Source: Voacanga thouarsii (taxonomy: Eukaryota; Streptophyta; Magnoliopsida; Gentianales; Apocynaceae). From it: 64,000 nt of DNA. The notes under the pieces were generated by a model. It searched no databases. It saw only the letters and a program-made list of their open reading frames with translations, and was not told the origin of the DNA. Position numbers and translations under genes: made by a program. Position 1 is the first letter of the stretch; the number at the start of each line of letters is the position of its first letter. Shown in pieces: positions 1 through 12,230 of the stretch. The stretch spans positions 3,110,001-3,174,000 of the forward strand of contig JANUWF010001161.1 in the NCBI GenBank assembly GCA_026120185.1, given 5' to 3'.

Positions 1-561
1 TTCATCATATTTTCTGCCAAACTAGGGACCTAGTTGAACATCCATTCCTCTTCACCAACCTTGGCCAACAAAACTCTATTAAAGCACCTCAAACCTCTTC
101 TAGTTTCTCTTCATTCAAAATACTTTGGATTTGAAAATTGAATCCCACATTTTTCTCTATCAAACACTAACCGATCTAGCAACCAATCCTATCAAACCAA
201 ACCAAAAATTCTGCACTCATTTCCACAAGGAATTTTGACCACACTATCCAAGAATACTCTCCCACTTCGTGTAGCTTTCTCTCCTATTCTCTCAAGAATA
301 CCCAGAACACATACTACCCACCATCAACCATTTAGTCACTTAAAAACACCCCACAACACTCGAAAAGCCTTAAAATCAATGGGATCAGCATATTCTTTCC
401 TTTGGTACTCTTTATAGCACCAAAATATCCAAGTGCTACCTTTATTCGGATCAAACAATTATTCTTTTTAGCAAGCCAAGAAAAACACCATTAGGTAAAC
501 CAAGACCAAGTATCCACTTTCTTTCTCATTTCTTTACTTCCATTTCTTTTTAATCTATTCT

Positions 562-564
<3 letters not shown>

Positions 565-602
<38 letters not shown>
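565..602. repeat. (CT)n microsatellite in G4 LTR
   Basis: A pure CT dinucleotide run of about 38 bp that abuts a GGCC motif. The equivalent tract, differing in length, is present in the LTRs of G1, G2 and G3. Confidence 0.95.
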
Positions 603-604
<2 letters not shown>

Positions 605-1273
605 CCAAATTCATTAGGGGGCCAACTTGGACTTCTTCAAATCTCGATCTCTTAAAGGCTCTTTGATTATCAAAGCGACATCTTCAACTTATATCGATTA
701 TTAAATAAGTATTTTGTCTTAACACCCTCATTTGTTTTCGAACTCAAGATTAATAGGATAATAGCTTATTGATATGATGATGGATGATGTAATGGTGTTG
801 GGGAAAATAAATGCATGTTTATATGACATAGATGATTTTATGGTGCATAGATTGAGATATGTATTAGAACTATTCTATAAAGTAGATTTTGATTTTGATT
901 TTAACATGAGGTTATAATATGTTGTTAGTATATTTGTGAATTGGGTTTATATAACACTGGCATGAGATGATATGGTAGATAAGGAGATTGTTTCTATTAT
1001 GATTTTGCTAAAGCTTTAATATTGTTGATCTTGCCATCAATTACTATGCAAGCATTTATATGGCTAATGATACTATTTTTGCTATGAAAATTATTATTAT
1101 CACTCTACTTGTATGATTACTACTTTATTTTTTAATAGAAAAATTGTTACTACCTTTAAATGCTAATATTAATATTATTGCTACTTTTATACTTAAATCT
1201 CTATCATTATTTTTATCACTAACATTACTGCTAATACTATTCTTTTTAGTAATATTATTATTAATGTCATAAG

Positions 1274-1278
1274 TATTA
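1274..1278. repeat. Left target-site duplication of G2 (TATTA)
   Basis: The five bases before the G2 left LTR. The right flank at 28068-28072 reads TATCA, one transition different. Five bp is the usual duplication length for Ty3/gypsy integrase. Confidence 0.6.
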
Positions 1279-3682
1279 TATAACACCCCACTACCTATGT
1301 ACTCGATTAGGGCTTGGGATGTCGCCCTGCCCTTAGGTCAAGGGATTTTTTTAACCGGGACTAGCAGGAAAAAAAAATGAAGAAAACAATCCAAATTTAA
1401 ACTTATTACAATTCAAAATAATACATGAACAAGTCTCAAAATAAACAAATGTCTGCTAGAGTCTATCAAAATGAAATACATTAAAAATAAGTCTTCAAAG
1501 AATGGAAAAATTAATCAATAACCTTCATATAAGTAGGATTGACTGGAAAGCATGGCATAAAAATGTGATGAGACATAAATTTTAGTAGGCCTGTCTGTGC
1601 TTAGGGTGTTTTAGGTAAAATAGTTCATGTATGCAATTTGAGAAACTTTTATAAATGTAAAGTGTAGGCAAGTCTCAAATAAATCTCATAAAGTGAAAAG
1701 TGGTGTTTACCTTTTGAATGCTATACATTGTATAAAATAAAAGCAACCTTTCAAAAGAAATAGACATGGCACCACACTTTGTGCACCATGACAAAAGAAT
1801 GTTTAGGATGCCACACTTTATACATTCTAACACAAGGTAGGTGTACGGCCGACCGAGTGAGATACTCATCCATCTCTTAATCTAAACTTACTGGTTGTCC
1901 ATTCCATAAATATACAATCCCCATTAAACTGTACTTGCTATCTCCGACCGGTATGAATCTACAAAACTTGAATACCATCTGAGAAGGACTCACCCCTCAG
2001 AGGTGGCCATCTACTGAGAGACTTATTCTAGCCCTTCAAAGACTAGTCTTAGTAGTCTATCCTTATTGAGTACTCAACGTTGTATTTTCCCCTTTTAGGA
2101 AAAGAAGAACCATTCAATGCGTTTGAAATAGAAATTATAGTTTTCAAAATCCTTATCAAAGTTAGTTTTTAGAAAAAGTTTAGCATTTTGTCTAAAATTT
2201 CTTGCTCAACTTGAAATTGATTGGTTGAAAGGAAAAGGAAAGGAAAATTGTCCATAATTGCATCAAAAGTACATTTCCACATATACAACATATTTTGACT
2301 TGCCGAAGTGATTTTGATCTTCAGATAGCTTTATGCAAGGACTTACTTGATCTCTTGCTTTTCCTTGACACAATAGCTTTCCAAGTTGGTTCAAGACAAA
2401 CAAGCCCCGCTTGGGGTAAATATAGGGTATAAGTCCCAATATCGAAACAACATTTACTCAAATAAATAACTCCTAACTCCTAACTTAACATACTTAAGCT
2501 CAACTAGTTACAACATCATCCAGTTAAGACAATAATGTCTTAGGCTGTAAAACTAATTGATAAAGTATTTTGTAGAATAAGATTAATTTGATATGCCAAT
2601 ATAACTTGGTGTTATAATTAATAAAAAAAATAATAAATTACAATATCAACTATTTATTAACAAATAATAAGTAACATTAATAATAAATTATAAATATTTT
2701 AATAGTAAAAAATAAATAATATTAATAATAAATGATAAATTATTTTAATAATAATGAACAATAATATTTATTTGATAAAAAGTAATAATATTTATTATTA
2801 TAAATAATATATGAGTGTAAATAAAATTTTTAGTAAGATCAACTAATAATAATTTGAATATAAAAGATATTTGATATTAATTAGTTTTGATATATTATTA
2901 TTTATGCTTAATAAAGAAAAAATTACTATTTACCTATCTAATAAAATAATAATATTCTAGGTAATTTTTAATTCTGAAAATATTGAGGTTTACTGATATT
3001 ACTAAATTAAATAAAATAGTGATATTAATAGTATTGATAATAATAATGTTAATAATACTAATAATAATAGTAGTAGTAAAAAGCATCTCTAATAAGAATT
3101 TTTAATGATCATAGTGAATTTACTAGTACCAAAAATTTATATATATGCATACACATATATATCTAATAAATAACATGGTGATTTTCTCAAAAATAGACTT
3201 GTAATAATATTTGTCACAACAAATGTGGTACTAAATAATAATAATAATGTTATCAAGGGATTTAGTGTAAAAAATAACGTCATGGGAGTATAATCAAACA
3301 ATGGTGGTATAATTTCCATCATTCAATACAACATCCATACTAGTGACATAAAGCCTTTAATCACAGTACAATGAGCATACAATAATCCTAAAGCATAATC
3401 CAACAACAATTCATAAGCCTGAATATTCATTTCAATTTTCATGTCTTAGAGTTATTCTCTTTACCCATATACATATCTCCATCCCATCAATATTAGATCA
3501 ACAAAATAATTTCATCATCTAGAAGCCTTGAGTTCGAAAATTTAAGAAGAAGGTGATGGACAAAATACTTGTTTGATGATCGTTGGTGTTGAAGACGTTG
3601 TCTTGTCTATTGAAGATACTTGAATGCTTGAAGAGTCCTTTTTCGTTTGAAGTTTGTTCAAGAATGGCCACCAATGGATCGG

Positions 3683-3686
<4 letters not shown>

Positions 3687-3724
<38 letters not shown>
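3687..3724. repeat. (GA)n microsatellite in G2 3' LTR
   Basis: A GA run of about 38 bp directly after CGGCCAA. The sister LTR has only a short GA run at the same place (about 26161-26174), so the tract has changed length since insertion. Confidence 0.95.
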
Positions 3725-3726
<2 letters not shown>

Positions 3727-4377
3727 ATGGTTAGATGATGATGAAAGGGAGATGATGAAGTGAAGAAGGATCAAGGTCATTGAATTTACCTTCTTGATGT
3801 TCTTGAACAAAAAGGCATGTTTGATTTGAATGAGAGATCAACTTCAGCTGTTATAGTGTTATGGAGTGTGCTATGGTTGGGTTGAATAGAAGTGTCTAAA
3901 GGTTGGAAAAGTTTAGTGTATGTTCTTGGTGTTCTTGAGAACACAAGAGAAAATTGAGAGATGAAGATAAGTGTGTGCTTAGTGTGTGATGGCCGAATGG
4001 CCTTGCTAGGGAAGGGGGTTTCGGTTATCCAAAGGAGAGAGAGAGAGAGAGTTGAGCTAGTTTAAATTTCAAAACGATTGAAAAGTAGAGGTGTTTGAGG
4101 TAGGAGACTTGTTAATCATGATTTCTTCTTGAAGGTTTCAAGTCCTTCGATGGTGGGTTGCTAGTTTAGCTTTGTATTGGTTGTGAAATGGAAGATTATT
4201 CTAGCTTTAATGCTAGCCAAAAATGGCTGCACAAGGGAGGGGAAAATTCTGGTAAATTCATCTAGCTAGGTGAGAGTTTAAGGGAGTAAAAGCTCGAATT
4301 TTAATTTTCAAGTTTGAAAGTTTTGAATGAGTGAAGTTAGGTGTGGTTTGAGTTGTGTTAATGGAGCTCTAATGGCC

Positions 4378-4382
4378 ACGGT
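4378..4382. repeat. Left target-site duplication of G1 (ACGGT)
   Basis: The right copy at 16801-16805 is ATGGT. The unoccupied homologous site in the G2 right LTR (near 26871) also reads ATGGT. The left copy therefore differs by one T/C change. The flanks on both sides of G1 align continuously with the empty site. Confidence 0.85.
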
Positions 4383-4625
4383 TGTGAAACCCGACCTAAA
4401 GCCAACCCTAGTGTAAGGGGGACGGGATGCATAACATGTTATCATGCATAAAAATATACTTTTTGAATAATATTATGTGCCTTAGAATTGTGGTTTATAG
4501 GTTAATTGGCTTATTTATTCTTGTTAGGTAGGAAGGGTAAAAAGGTAATTTTGCTTGAGGTTAAAATAGGAAGATGCCTTGAGGTTTAGATAAAAAGAAT
4601 ATTTGGATGAGAAAATAAGAATAAG

Positions 4626-4696
4626 AGTTGATGTGGTTAAGTGTTTAGAACTTTGTGATTTAATCCCTAAGTTCTTGAGTTCAAATCCCATCACTT
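4626..4696 (+). other. tRNA-like module in G1 5' LTR
   Basis: 71 nt starting AGTTGAT and ending ATCACTT, which can pair at most positions like an acceptor stem. It has an A-box-like GTGGTTAAGTG near the 5' end and a B-box-like GAGTTCAAATCCC near the 3' end. The module lies about 245 nt from the LTR start, as in the G2 and G3 LTRs. It is too divergent to call a working tRNA gene; a tRNA-derived relic (for example a SINE head) fits better. Confidence 0.55.
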
Positions 4697-5961
4697 AAGT
4701 ATTGTTCATGATTATCTTAAACATGTTTAAATTTTCAATTTTCTTACATTCCTTGAAGATAGGAATGCTGTCTTAAAGGAGATATGAAGATAATATCTTG
4801 GTCATTTCATGTAAAATGGTCATTACCCAGTTGCTGCCAGAAAAATGGTCATTTCATGTAAGGTTGAAGGCTAGAAATTTAGTGGATTTTCAGAACTGCA
4901 CAACCTATCCAAAACCAGAATTTTTCTTCAGTAATTTCGCTGCATTGAAGCTGGAATTTAAAGCCAACTTTAGAACATAAGAACTGCTGGAACTTCCTCT
5001 ATTTTTCTTCAAGAGGAAGGCTGGAAAACCACAATTAAAATACCTTCAAACACCCTCAAGAACCCGCTACAAATTGGGCTAGCAGAAAATTCTGCACCAA
5101 AATCATCTCCATTTCAAGTGCTCTTGAAGCATTAAAAACCAAAAAATTGTCCAGCTTGTTTTCTCAAGGCAAAAGCCTAAAATCTCCACTCAAAAACCTC
5201 TGCAATTCGGACCATGTTCAGCCATGGACTGAACCCCTTAGCCTCCACACTAACCTTGAATGTTTGGACTCCATGATCACACCTCAAAAAGCTCCTAAGA
5301 TTACTCTATCCAAAACTCATTTGACCTTCAAACTAAATTCTAGATTTTTGCTCCAATAAAACACTCCTGTAGCAAGTAATTAAACAGAAATTCTCTACCA
5401 TTATAGACCATTTTTGGTCAGCTTTATGGACTAAACAACCCTTCTTTCTTTGCATAACATCTAGCAAGTTCAGCCTTACACCAGTGAAAAGCAAGAGACC
5501 TTCCATGAACAACCTCCACTAACTAATCCTCTACCTCAAACAACTCCTCATTTTTCTCCATTTGAATTTTAAAAAAAAAAATGAAAAATTCTCTCTTCTT
5601 CTTGTTAACTGAAACTCCTTTCTGCACTAGGCCATTTGGCCAACAACAATTCCAGTAATTCTCAAAGCCATTTTCTCTCAAACACTCTCAAAAACACCAA
5701 GAACACACAATCCTCATCTTCAAGCCTAAACCTACCCTAAACATCTCCAATCACTCCTAAACACTCCAGATCATTCATATTTGATCTATAGTCTTCATTT
5801 TTGGCCTTTATAACATGAAACCACGCAAACCAGAATTTTCGAATGGTTTGAAACTAACTTTTTTGTTGAAGGTTCCAAGAACACAAAAAGGTAAAACAAG
5901 AACAACCTTCTTGTTCTTTCTCTTCTACTCAACTTCTAATATTTATTTCTAATACCAACTT

Positions 5962-5971
<10 letters not shown>

Positions 5972-5992
<21 letters not shown>

Positions 5993-5994
5993 CT
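5972..5994. repeat. (CT)n microsatellite in G1 5' LTR
   Basis: A CT run ending in CTTGGCC. The 3' LTR of G1 lacks it because the surrounding 1.2 kb is deleted there. Confidence 0.9.
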
Positions 5995-8365
5995 TGGCCG
6001 AAATGGTGATGATCAACCACGGCTATTTTTTGGACCACTAAAGTCTTTCAAGCTCATGTGGACCTTCACTAATCAAGGAAACCTTCATTAAGTGATCATA
6101 TACCAAGTATTTTTCTTGAATCTTCCTTTTTCATTTCTAGATTCATGACTCTTAGATATTGATAGGATGATTGAATGAAATGGGGGTTGAGTATATGTAT
6201 GTGGATAAAGGGGATGGAGTTAGGACGTGAGAGTTGGAATGTATGATTACGCCTTATGGATGTTTCTTTTGAATCAATGTATGCTCACCATGATTTGAGG
6301 GATTTATGAATGTTTTGATGCATGGTAGTTGTTATGACACCAATGGTGATTAGGTTTTTCTGTTCTTAATTTTCAATAAAGCCATAGATGATGACTACGC
6401 CTAGTAGGAGATCGGCCATGTGTTTTTACTTGTTGATTGATTCAAGTATATGTTTGTGGATGGATTAGCATAATATTCATTTTATGCGAATGTGTTCATG
6501 GATCTTTTCTAACAATAGGAAATTATGGTAAAAGCTATTTTCTTTGTTAAATCTAAAACTATTTTTATTAACAATTTTCATTAGTTTAATTAGAATTAAT
6601 ATTCAATTTAATCTATAAAATTTGAAAATACTAGGAAGGTTTGGAAATAGAATATTAATTAAAATATTAATATTTTAATAGTTAAATAAATAAAATCTTT
6701 TATTTAAAAAATATAAAATTATTATAAATAATAAAATATTTGTATTAATTAATATCAAATAACCTTGTAGACTATAAAAATTTTACCTATATCTATAAAA
6801 TTTATTATATTAAAATTTAATTATTATTTAATAATTAAAAATTAAGTATAATTCATTTATTATTAATTTTATTGTTTATTTATTATCAATTAATTATTAA
6901 TTAAAAAATATAGTTTATTTTATTGTTTGTAATAATAATACTATTTAAATATTACCATTTACCACTATTATTTAGGACTTAGTATTATCCAATATTTAAC
7001 ACTAGTTTATTTATTAGCAATAATACTCATAATTTATTATTTGAAACTATAACTAATTGGTATTTACTTTAGAACATTTAGTTATTTTAACTTATCAAGC
7101 TAGATTTATTTTGTAAAATACTTTGTCAACTAGTATTAAAGCATTAGACTTTATGGTCATGGTGAGTAGTGGTTGTAATTAGTTGAAATAGGAATTATAT
7201 ATGTAAGGCAGATATGGTCCGAATGATATCTTATGCCTTCTGTTTACCCTAAGTAGGATTAGGTTGACCTTGGAAGATTTTTGAATTCAAGAAGAGCAAA
7301 TGATTAGGTAAGCTTTTGGAAAGAATCATTTGAAGACCAGAGTTAATGTGGCAAGCCAAACTCAATGCATACAAGCATTTGTTCTATAAAGGCAATTAAG
7401 GACAATTTTCCTTTTTATTTTAGTCAAGCAATTCATTTGAAATTAAACAAGCAATTTTATGCAAAAATCCTAAACTCTTTCTAAAACCCAACTTTAGCAA
7501 GATTTTTAGAAATTTTAATCGCTATTTCCAAGTGAATCATTGTATGATCTTTTTCCTCTCAAGTTGGACAAGCAACGTTGAATACTCAATAAGGGTAAAC
7601 TACTAGGACTAGTCTTTGAAAGGTTAGGATAAGTCTCTCAGTAAGTGGCCACCTCTGAGGGGTGAGTCTTTCCCAGATAGGATGCCAGTCCTGTAGGTCA
7701 TATTGGTCTAAGCTATCAAGTTCAGTGAAGTGGACTGTGTGTTTCCGGAGTGGACAACCAATAAGTTTGGGTGTAGAGATGGAGGAGTTTCTCACCTAGT
7801 TGGCCATACACCTACCTTAGGTCAGTATGCTCAACGTGTGGTATTCTGATCATTATATTGTCATAGTGAACAAAGTGTGGTGCTATGGCTACCTCTTTTG
7901 AATGGTTGTATTTATTGTGTACATTTATGTTTTGGAAAGCAAAAACACCACTCTTCATTTATGAAACTTATACAATGCTTGCCAGCACCTTCTTTTATGA
8001 AACTTTTACAACTTGCATACATAAACTATTTTACTTGAAACACTTAAAGCACACATGGCTTATTGAGATTTTTATCTCACCACCTTATATACAATATTTT
8101 CAGGTCGATCTTGCTGTGAAGGTCACTAGCTAGAATGCTTCCTATGTCTTGAAGATTCTTTGTTATTTTTTCTATGAATTACTTTTAAGAGACAATAGTA
8201 GATATTTATTTTTGAATTTGTTCATGTATTGCTGGGTTGTAATAAGTTTAATTTTGTAGTATTTTTTTATTTTATTTTGTGTGTCCCTGTTATAAAGACC
8301 TATTTTCCTGTGGACAGGATAATATCCCCAGTCCTGATAGGGCATAGGTAGTGGGGTGTTACAAG

Positions 8366-8378
8366 TGGTATTAGAGAC
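8366..8378 (+). other. G1 primer-binding site
   Basis: TGGTATTAGAGAC lies two bases after the LTR end. It differs by one base from TGGTATCAGAGAC, the form seen in G3, which corresponds to the 3' end of plant initiator tRNA-Met. It would prime minus-strand DNA synthesis. Confidence 0.85.
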
Positions 8379-8461
8379 TAGGTTTAGGCAATTATTGATA
8401 GTATATGCTTATTTTATTATGGTAAAATCTTTTGACTAACTTGGCTTGTTTATGTTGTCGA

Positions 8462-8951
8462 ATGGTTAGAATGATTAGAACTGCGAGGAAAGGGCAGCAA
8501 TGGCATCTACCCATCCCTATCAACCCGAAAGATTTACTAGTGCCTCAACCTATACCGTAATTCGCACTACAACCACTCATACCCTTGGACGAGAATAGTG
8601 ATGATGAGGTTTAGATTATTGAGCCACCTCTAATACCTATAATAGACTTAGTTATTGATAGTGGGGATGAGGAAATTGACATGGAGTATGTCCCACTCCC
8701 ACCTAGCCCCGTGATTGACTTGACTACTGATAGTGATGACCCGGGGGGAGATAGACTATGAATCTCCACCTAGACCTTCTTTTGTACCCCCACCTAACCA
8801 TGTTGAAATTGGGAAGAGTTCTAGGAGACCCGGGAAAGAGATATTGGACTATAGGTTCGTGAATGGTGCAGGGATAGACTTTTCTAGGAATTATAGAGGA
8901 TGGTTGTATGATGCTGACAATGAAGACTCTGTTGAGGATTTGAGAGGCTAA
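8462..8951 (+). pseudogene. G1 acidic pre-gag ORF (SIM-like motifs), broken
   Basis: This is the G1 copy of a protein gene lying between the PBS and gag in all four gypsy elements here. It starts at the conserved MVRM...RTARKGQQWH, then has SDDEV, IIEPP, IIDLVIDSGDEE, EYVPLPPSPVIDLTTDSDD and a C-terminal GWLYDADNEDSVED. Two in-frame stops (one at the Gln of the QII motif) and one added G near 8742-8748 break it; the last part is open as 8733-8951. Hydrophobic-D-L cores followed by acidic residues resemble SUMO-interacting motifs; function is inference. It is not part of the standard gag-pol set. Confidence 0.75.
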
Positions 8952-9205
8952 GTTCTGCTATGCTTGGGATGTTTTATTTACAGCTTTCAACAAATTCCTG
9001 TGCTAGGAGTCCATTTATGTTCATTGCTTTATTTCAAAATTTATGCGAATAAGAGTACTGGGTGTACTCTAATTTTGAAAATATGCAATTCTTTAAGCCA
9101 AACTTGCATCTAATTTCCTTTGGCTTAGAACTGAATGTGAATGCATGCTTAATTTGAATATTTTAAACTTGATGCATAAACTCATTATCTAGGGCATGGT
9201 TTAGA

Positions 9206-10300
9206 ATGGCACCCAAGCGTCGTGCAGCCACATCCAGTAGAAGAATTCCTGAGGCAGAGCCCATGACACCGGAGTTTGATACAACTCAAATGCCATCACC
9301 AAATCGGGGGACTGAGAATGAACTGGAGATGGAAATGGGATCAGAGGAACCTGTTAGAATAACTATGGGGCAAGCATTCCACAAAATGACCGAGATTCTG
9401 TAAACCTTGATTGAGTGAAGGAATCCGAAGGGGGAAGATGAAGCATCGGAGAGGTTTCTAAAATTTCAACCTCCCATCTTCTTAGGAGAGGCTAAGCAAG
9501 ACCAGAAAGCAGAGTAGTATGTGGAATAGATGGAGGACATCTTTGCTACACTCTAGTATACTGAGAAATGAATGGTGAAATTTGCTGCATTTCGACTGAG
9601 GGGCCTAGCTCGGGCATGGTGGCAACGAGTTTAAGATAACTGGGAGATGATCAATTAAGACTGGACGTAGGCCAACTTCGTGGAAGCATTCAGAGCTAAA
9701 TATATCCCTTAATGGATAATGGAGAAAAGGGAAGACGAATTCCAAAATCTGAACAAAGGGGTATGACTGTGGCTCAGTATGTATCATATTTTACTCAGTT
9801 ATCAAAATACTGCGAAAGGTTGGTAGATACTGAGCAGAACAGAACAAGGTAATTTATCAAGGGATTGAGGCAGGAGTTAAGAATGGCATTGGCACCTTCT
9901 CTAGCAACGACTTAGGGCCCCGCCGTGGATGTAGCGACCCGAACTGAGAACAAGGATCGTAGCAGGATGGTATCAAGACCTTTCTTTCTACCAAGACAAC
10001 CGCCAAGACCTATCTAGAGGCAGCAACCCAATAAGTAGCATGCCATCTAGTAATAGCAGAACCGAGGGAAGCAAGCACGAACGTAACGGCACCAGTTGGT
10101 CCTGCACAGAATCTTCCATTATGCTGACACTGTGGGAAAAGAGGCCATGTAGAGAGAAATTGTTGGTCTAGGGTAGTTGAGCGGAAATGCTACCATTGTG
10201 GAGACCCGAATCATCTGTGAAACGCTTGTCCTAAACTTTTTTAAATCGGGCAAGGAAACCTGGCTCAAACCGCAGGAGCCAATTGAGCTAATACTGTGGG
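9206..10300 (+). pseudogene. gag: G1 gag (capsid/nucleocapsid) pseudogene
   Basis: Gag forms the virus-like particle and binds the element RNA. It starts MAPKRRAATSSRR, with a variable acidic stretch, then the retrotransposon gag domain (QAFHKMTEIL, later RGLARAWWQRV). The C-terminal nucleocapsid has two zinc knuckles: 10122-10163 (pattern C-x2-C-x4-H-x4-C, second position now a stop) and 10188-10229 (CYHCGDPNH, with a stop before the last Cys). There are several in-frame TAA, TAG and TGA codons, for example after MTEIL at about 9401. Sister copies lie at 21950-22942 and 55950-57018. Confidence 0.88.
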
Positions 10301-10331
10301 AGCCTCCAAAAATGAAACTCAGAAGCCGTAG

Positions 10332-12230
10332 GTGGCAGCAAAGGTTTTCGCTCTTAACCGGGAGGAGGTTAGAGCAAATGCAGCGGTGGTGGAAGGTACG
10401 TTTACTATCCAAGATCGTTCCATTAATATATTGATAGACCCTAGATCTACCTATTCCTTTTTAAACAAGAATTGTGCATATCATTTGGGTTGGGATGGAG
10501 TAGAACTACCTTTTACCTTATTGGTGAGTATGCCCTTAGGGAAAATGGTGCAAGTGGATCGGTATATGCAAAATTGTAAGATTTAAGTGCGGAGAGAAAG
10601 CTTGGAGGGAGATTTGATATTCTTAGCTATTGATGACAATGACTTGATTCTGGGGATAGATTGGCTAGCTAAGCATGGGGCTAAAGTAGACTGTAAGAAT
10701 AAGTCTGTTCAATTCATTAGACCAGGATGCAATGTGTTGGAGTTCAATGGCAAGAGAGTAAAAGAGTTGAAGTTTTTTATCACTGGAGCAAAAGCCTGGA
10801 AATTATTGAAGCAAGGATGTTAAGGATATTTAACCTATGTGATAAATAAACCAAAGGATCAGTGCACCCTCGAAGATACTGAGGTGGTAAGAGATTTTCC
10901 TGACGTGTTCCCGGCAGAACTCAGTTCTCTACCTCCCAATCAAGAAGTTGAGTTCACTATTGATCTAGCTCCAGGAGTGGAACCTGTATCCCGAACCTCA
11001 TATCAAATGGTACTGGTGGAGTTGAAAGAATTAAAGGAGTAGCTAGAGGAGTTGGTGAGGCAAGGTTACATCAGACCTAGCACATCACCCTGGGGAGCTA
11101 CAGTGCTATTCATGAAGAAGAAGGACGGGACCTTAAGGTTGTGTATCGACTACCGGGGGTTGAACAACCTGACCATCAGGAATAAATGTCCTATACCATT
11201 AATTGACGAGCTATTCGACTAGTTGCAAGGTTCCAGTTATTATTCCAAACTAGATTTAAGGCAAGGATATTATCAAGTAAGGATAAAAGAGGAGGATATC
11301 TCTAAGACGGCCTTCAACACAAGATATGGTCACTACGAGTTTGTGGTGATGCCTTTTGGGGTGAAAAATGCACCGGTAGTGTTTATAGATTTTATGCATC
11401 GAGTTTTCCAACCCTACCTAGACAAGTTCGTGGTGGTCTTCATTGACGACATACTCATATACTCTAAAAGTCCGAAGGATCATGCAGAACATTTGAAGTT
11501 GGTATTGGAAAAGCTAAGAGAGCACAAGCTTTATGTCAAATTTAGCAAGTGCAAGTTTTGGCTAGATAGTGTGTCATTTCTTAGCTATGTGGTAACCAAG
11601 GATGGAATCAAGGTGGACCCAGCAAAAGTTGAAGCAATTTCAGACTAGAAGCAACTAGAAAACATCACGGAGATTCGAAGCTTCTTGAGATTGGCTGGCT
11701 ATTATAGGAGGTCTATTAAAGGGTTCTCAACGCTAGCATCGCCTATGACCCGGCTGCTAAAAAAGGACATACCCTTTGTCTGGAATGAGAAATGTAAAAA
11801 GAGTTTCCAAGAGCTAAAGTAGAGGTTAATGATAGCACCCGTGTTAAGTTTGCTAAAGGGAGATAAGCCTGACGCTCTGTATGCTAATGCTTCGAAGGAA
11901 GGTTTGGGAGCAATATTGATGTAGGATAGAAAGGTAATCGCCTATGCTTCTTTGAAGTTGAAGCCTTATGAAGTTAACTATCCAACGCATGATTTGATGC
12001 TGGTTGCCATTGTATTTGCTTTGAAGAAATGGCGGCATTACTTGTACAGAGCTGGGTATGAAGTATTTATCGATCACAAGAGCCTGAAATACATCTTCAC
12101 CTAGAAGGACTTGAATTTGAGGCAGCGAAGATGGATGCAATTTTTGGAAGAGTATCATTGTCCTATCAACTACTACCCCAGAAAGGCTAACGTTGTTATT
12201 GATGCCCTGAGCTGTAAAGTTAAAATGGCA
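10332..12230 (+). pseudogene. pol: G1 pol: protease, RT and RNase H (broken)
   Basis: The aspartic protease region has LIDPRSTYSFLNKN near 10425, where the Gly expected after the catalytic Asp-x is Arg. RT runs from about 11040 to 11650: [33 protein letters not shown], and the catalytic FIDDILIYS at about 11440. RNase H follows (ALYANASKEGLGAIL, where the first catalytic Asp is Asn, then [19 protein letters not shown] and DHKSLKYIF). Stops break it at about 10585, 10821, 11040, 11221, 11646, 11819, 11922 and 12102. Most are TAG where G2 or G3 has Gln or Trp. Confidence 0.92.

Larger units (their letters stand above)
1..1278 (+). repeat. G4 5' LTR, first segment (truncated by window start)
   Basis: This is the inner part of the long 5' LTR of gypsy element G4. 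It carries a CT microsatellite running into CTCGGCCAAA, the same arrangement as in the G1 LTR near 5972-6000, followed by an AT-rich stretch. It stops at 1278, where G2 begins, and resumes at 28068. Support for continuity is the near-identical 5-bp flanks of G2 (TATTA at 1274-1278, TATCA at 28068-28072). The LTR start lies left of the window. The short ORF at 235-417 is LTR sequence, not a gene. Confidence 0.75.
1279..4382 (-). repeat. G2 3' LTR, first segment
   Basis: Reads like the start of the G2 right LTR at 23788: a CCCACTACCTA motif, a GATGTCGCC motif, the AT-rich middle, then a GA microsatellite beside CGGCCAAGA. It is cut at 4382 by G1. The last G2 bases before the break match 26840-26875 of the intact sister LTR. 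The ORFs at 1675-1869 and 3137-3322 lie inside this repeat and show no protein similarity I recognise. Confidence 0.9.
4383..8363 (+). repeat. G1 5' LTR (about 4.0 kb)
   Basis: Begins TGTGAAACCCGACCTAAAGC and ends GGTGTTACA just before the PBS. It contains a tRNA-like module (4626-4696), a CT tract at 5972-5994 running into TTGGCCGAAATGG, a very AT-rich middle, and the conserved block near 7586-7800. It lacks about 345 bp that the 3' LTR has at 14168-14513. At that junction ATGGTCATTTCATGTAA is present a second time. The ORFs at 4798, 5147, 7586 and 7885 are repeat sequence. Confidence 0.92.

Noticed and set aside
4626..4696. Functional tRNA gene
   Set aside because: Stems have mismatches, no clear anticodon arm, and copies occur in every LTR; called a tRNA-like relic instead.
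4798..4980. 60-aa ORF with a close match at 14486-14671
   Set aside because: The match exists because both lie in the two LTRs of G1; no start context or wider conservation supports a gene.
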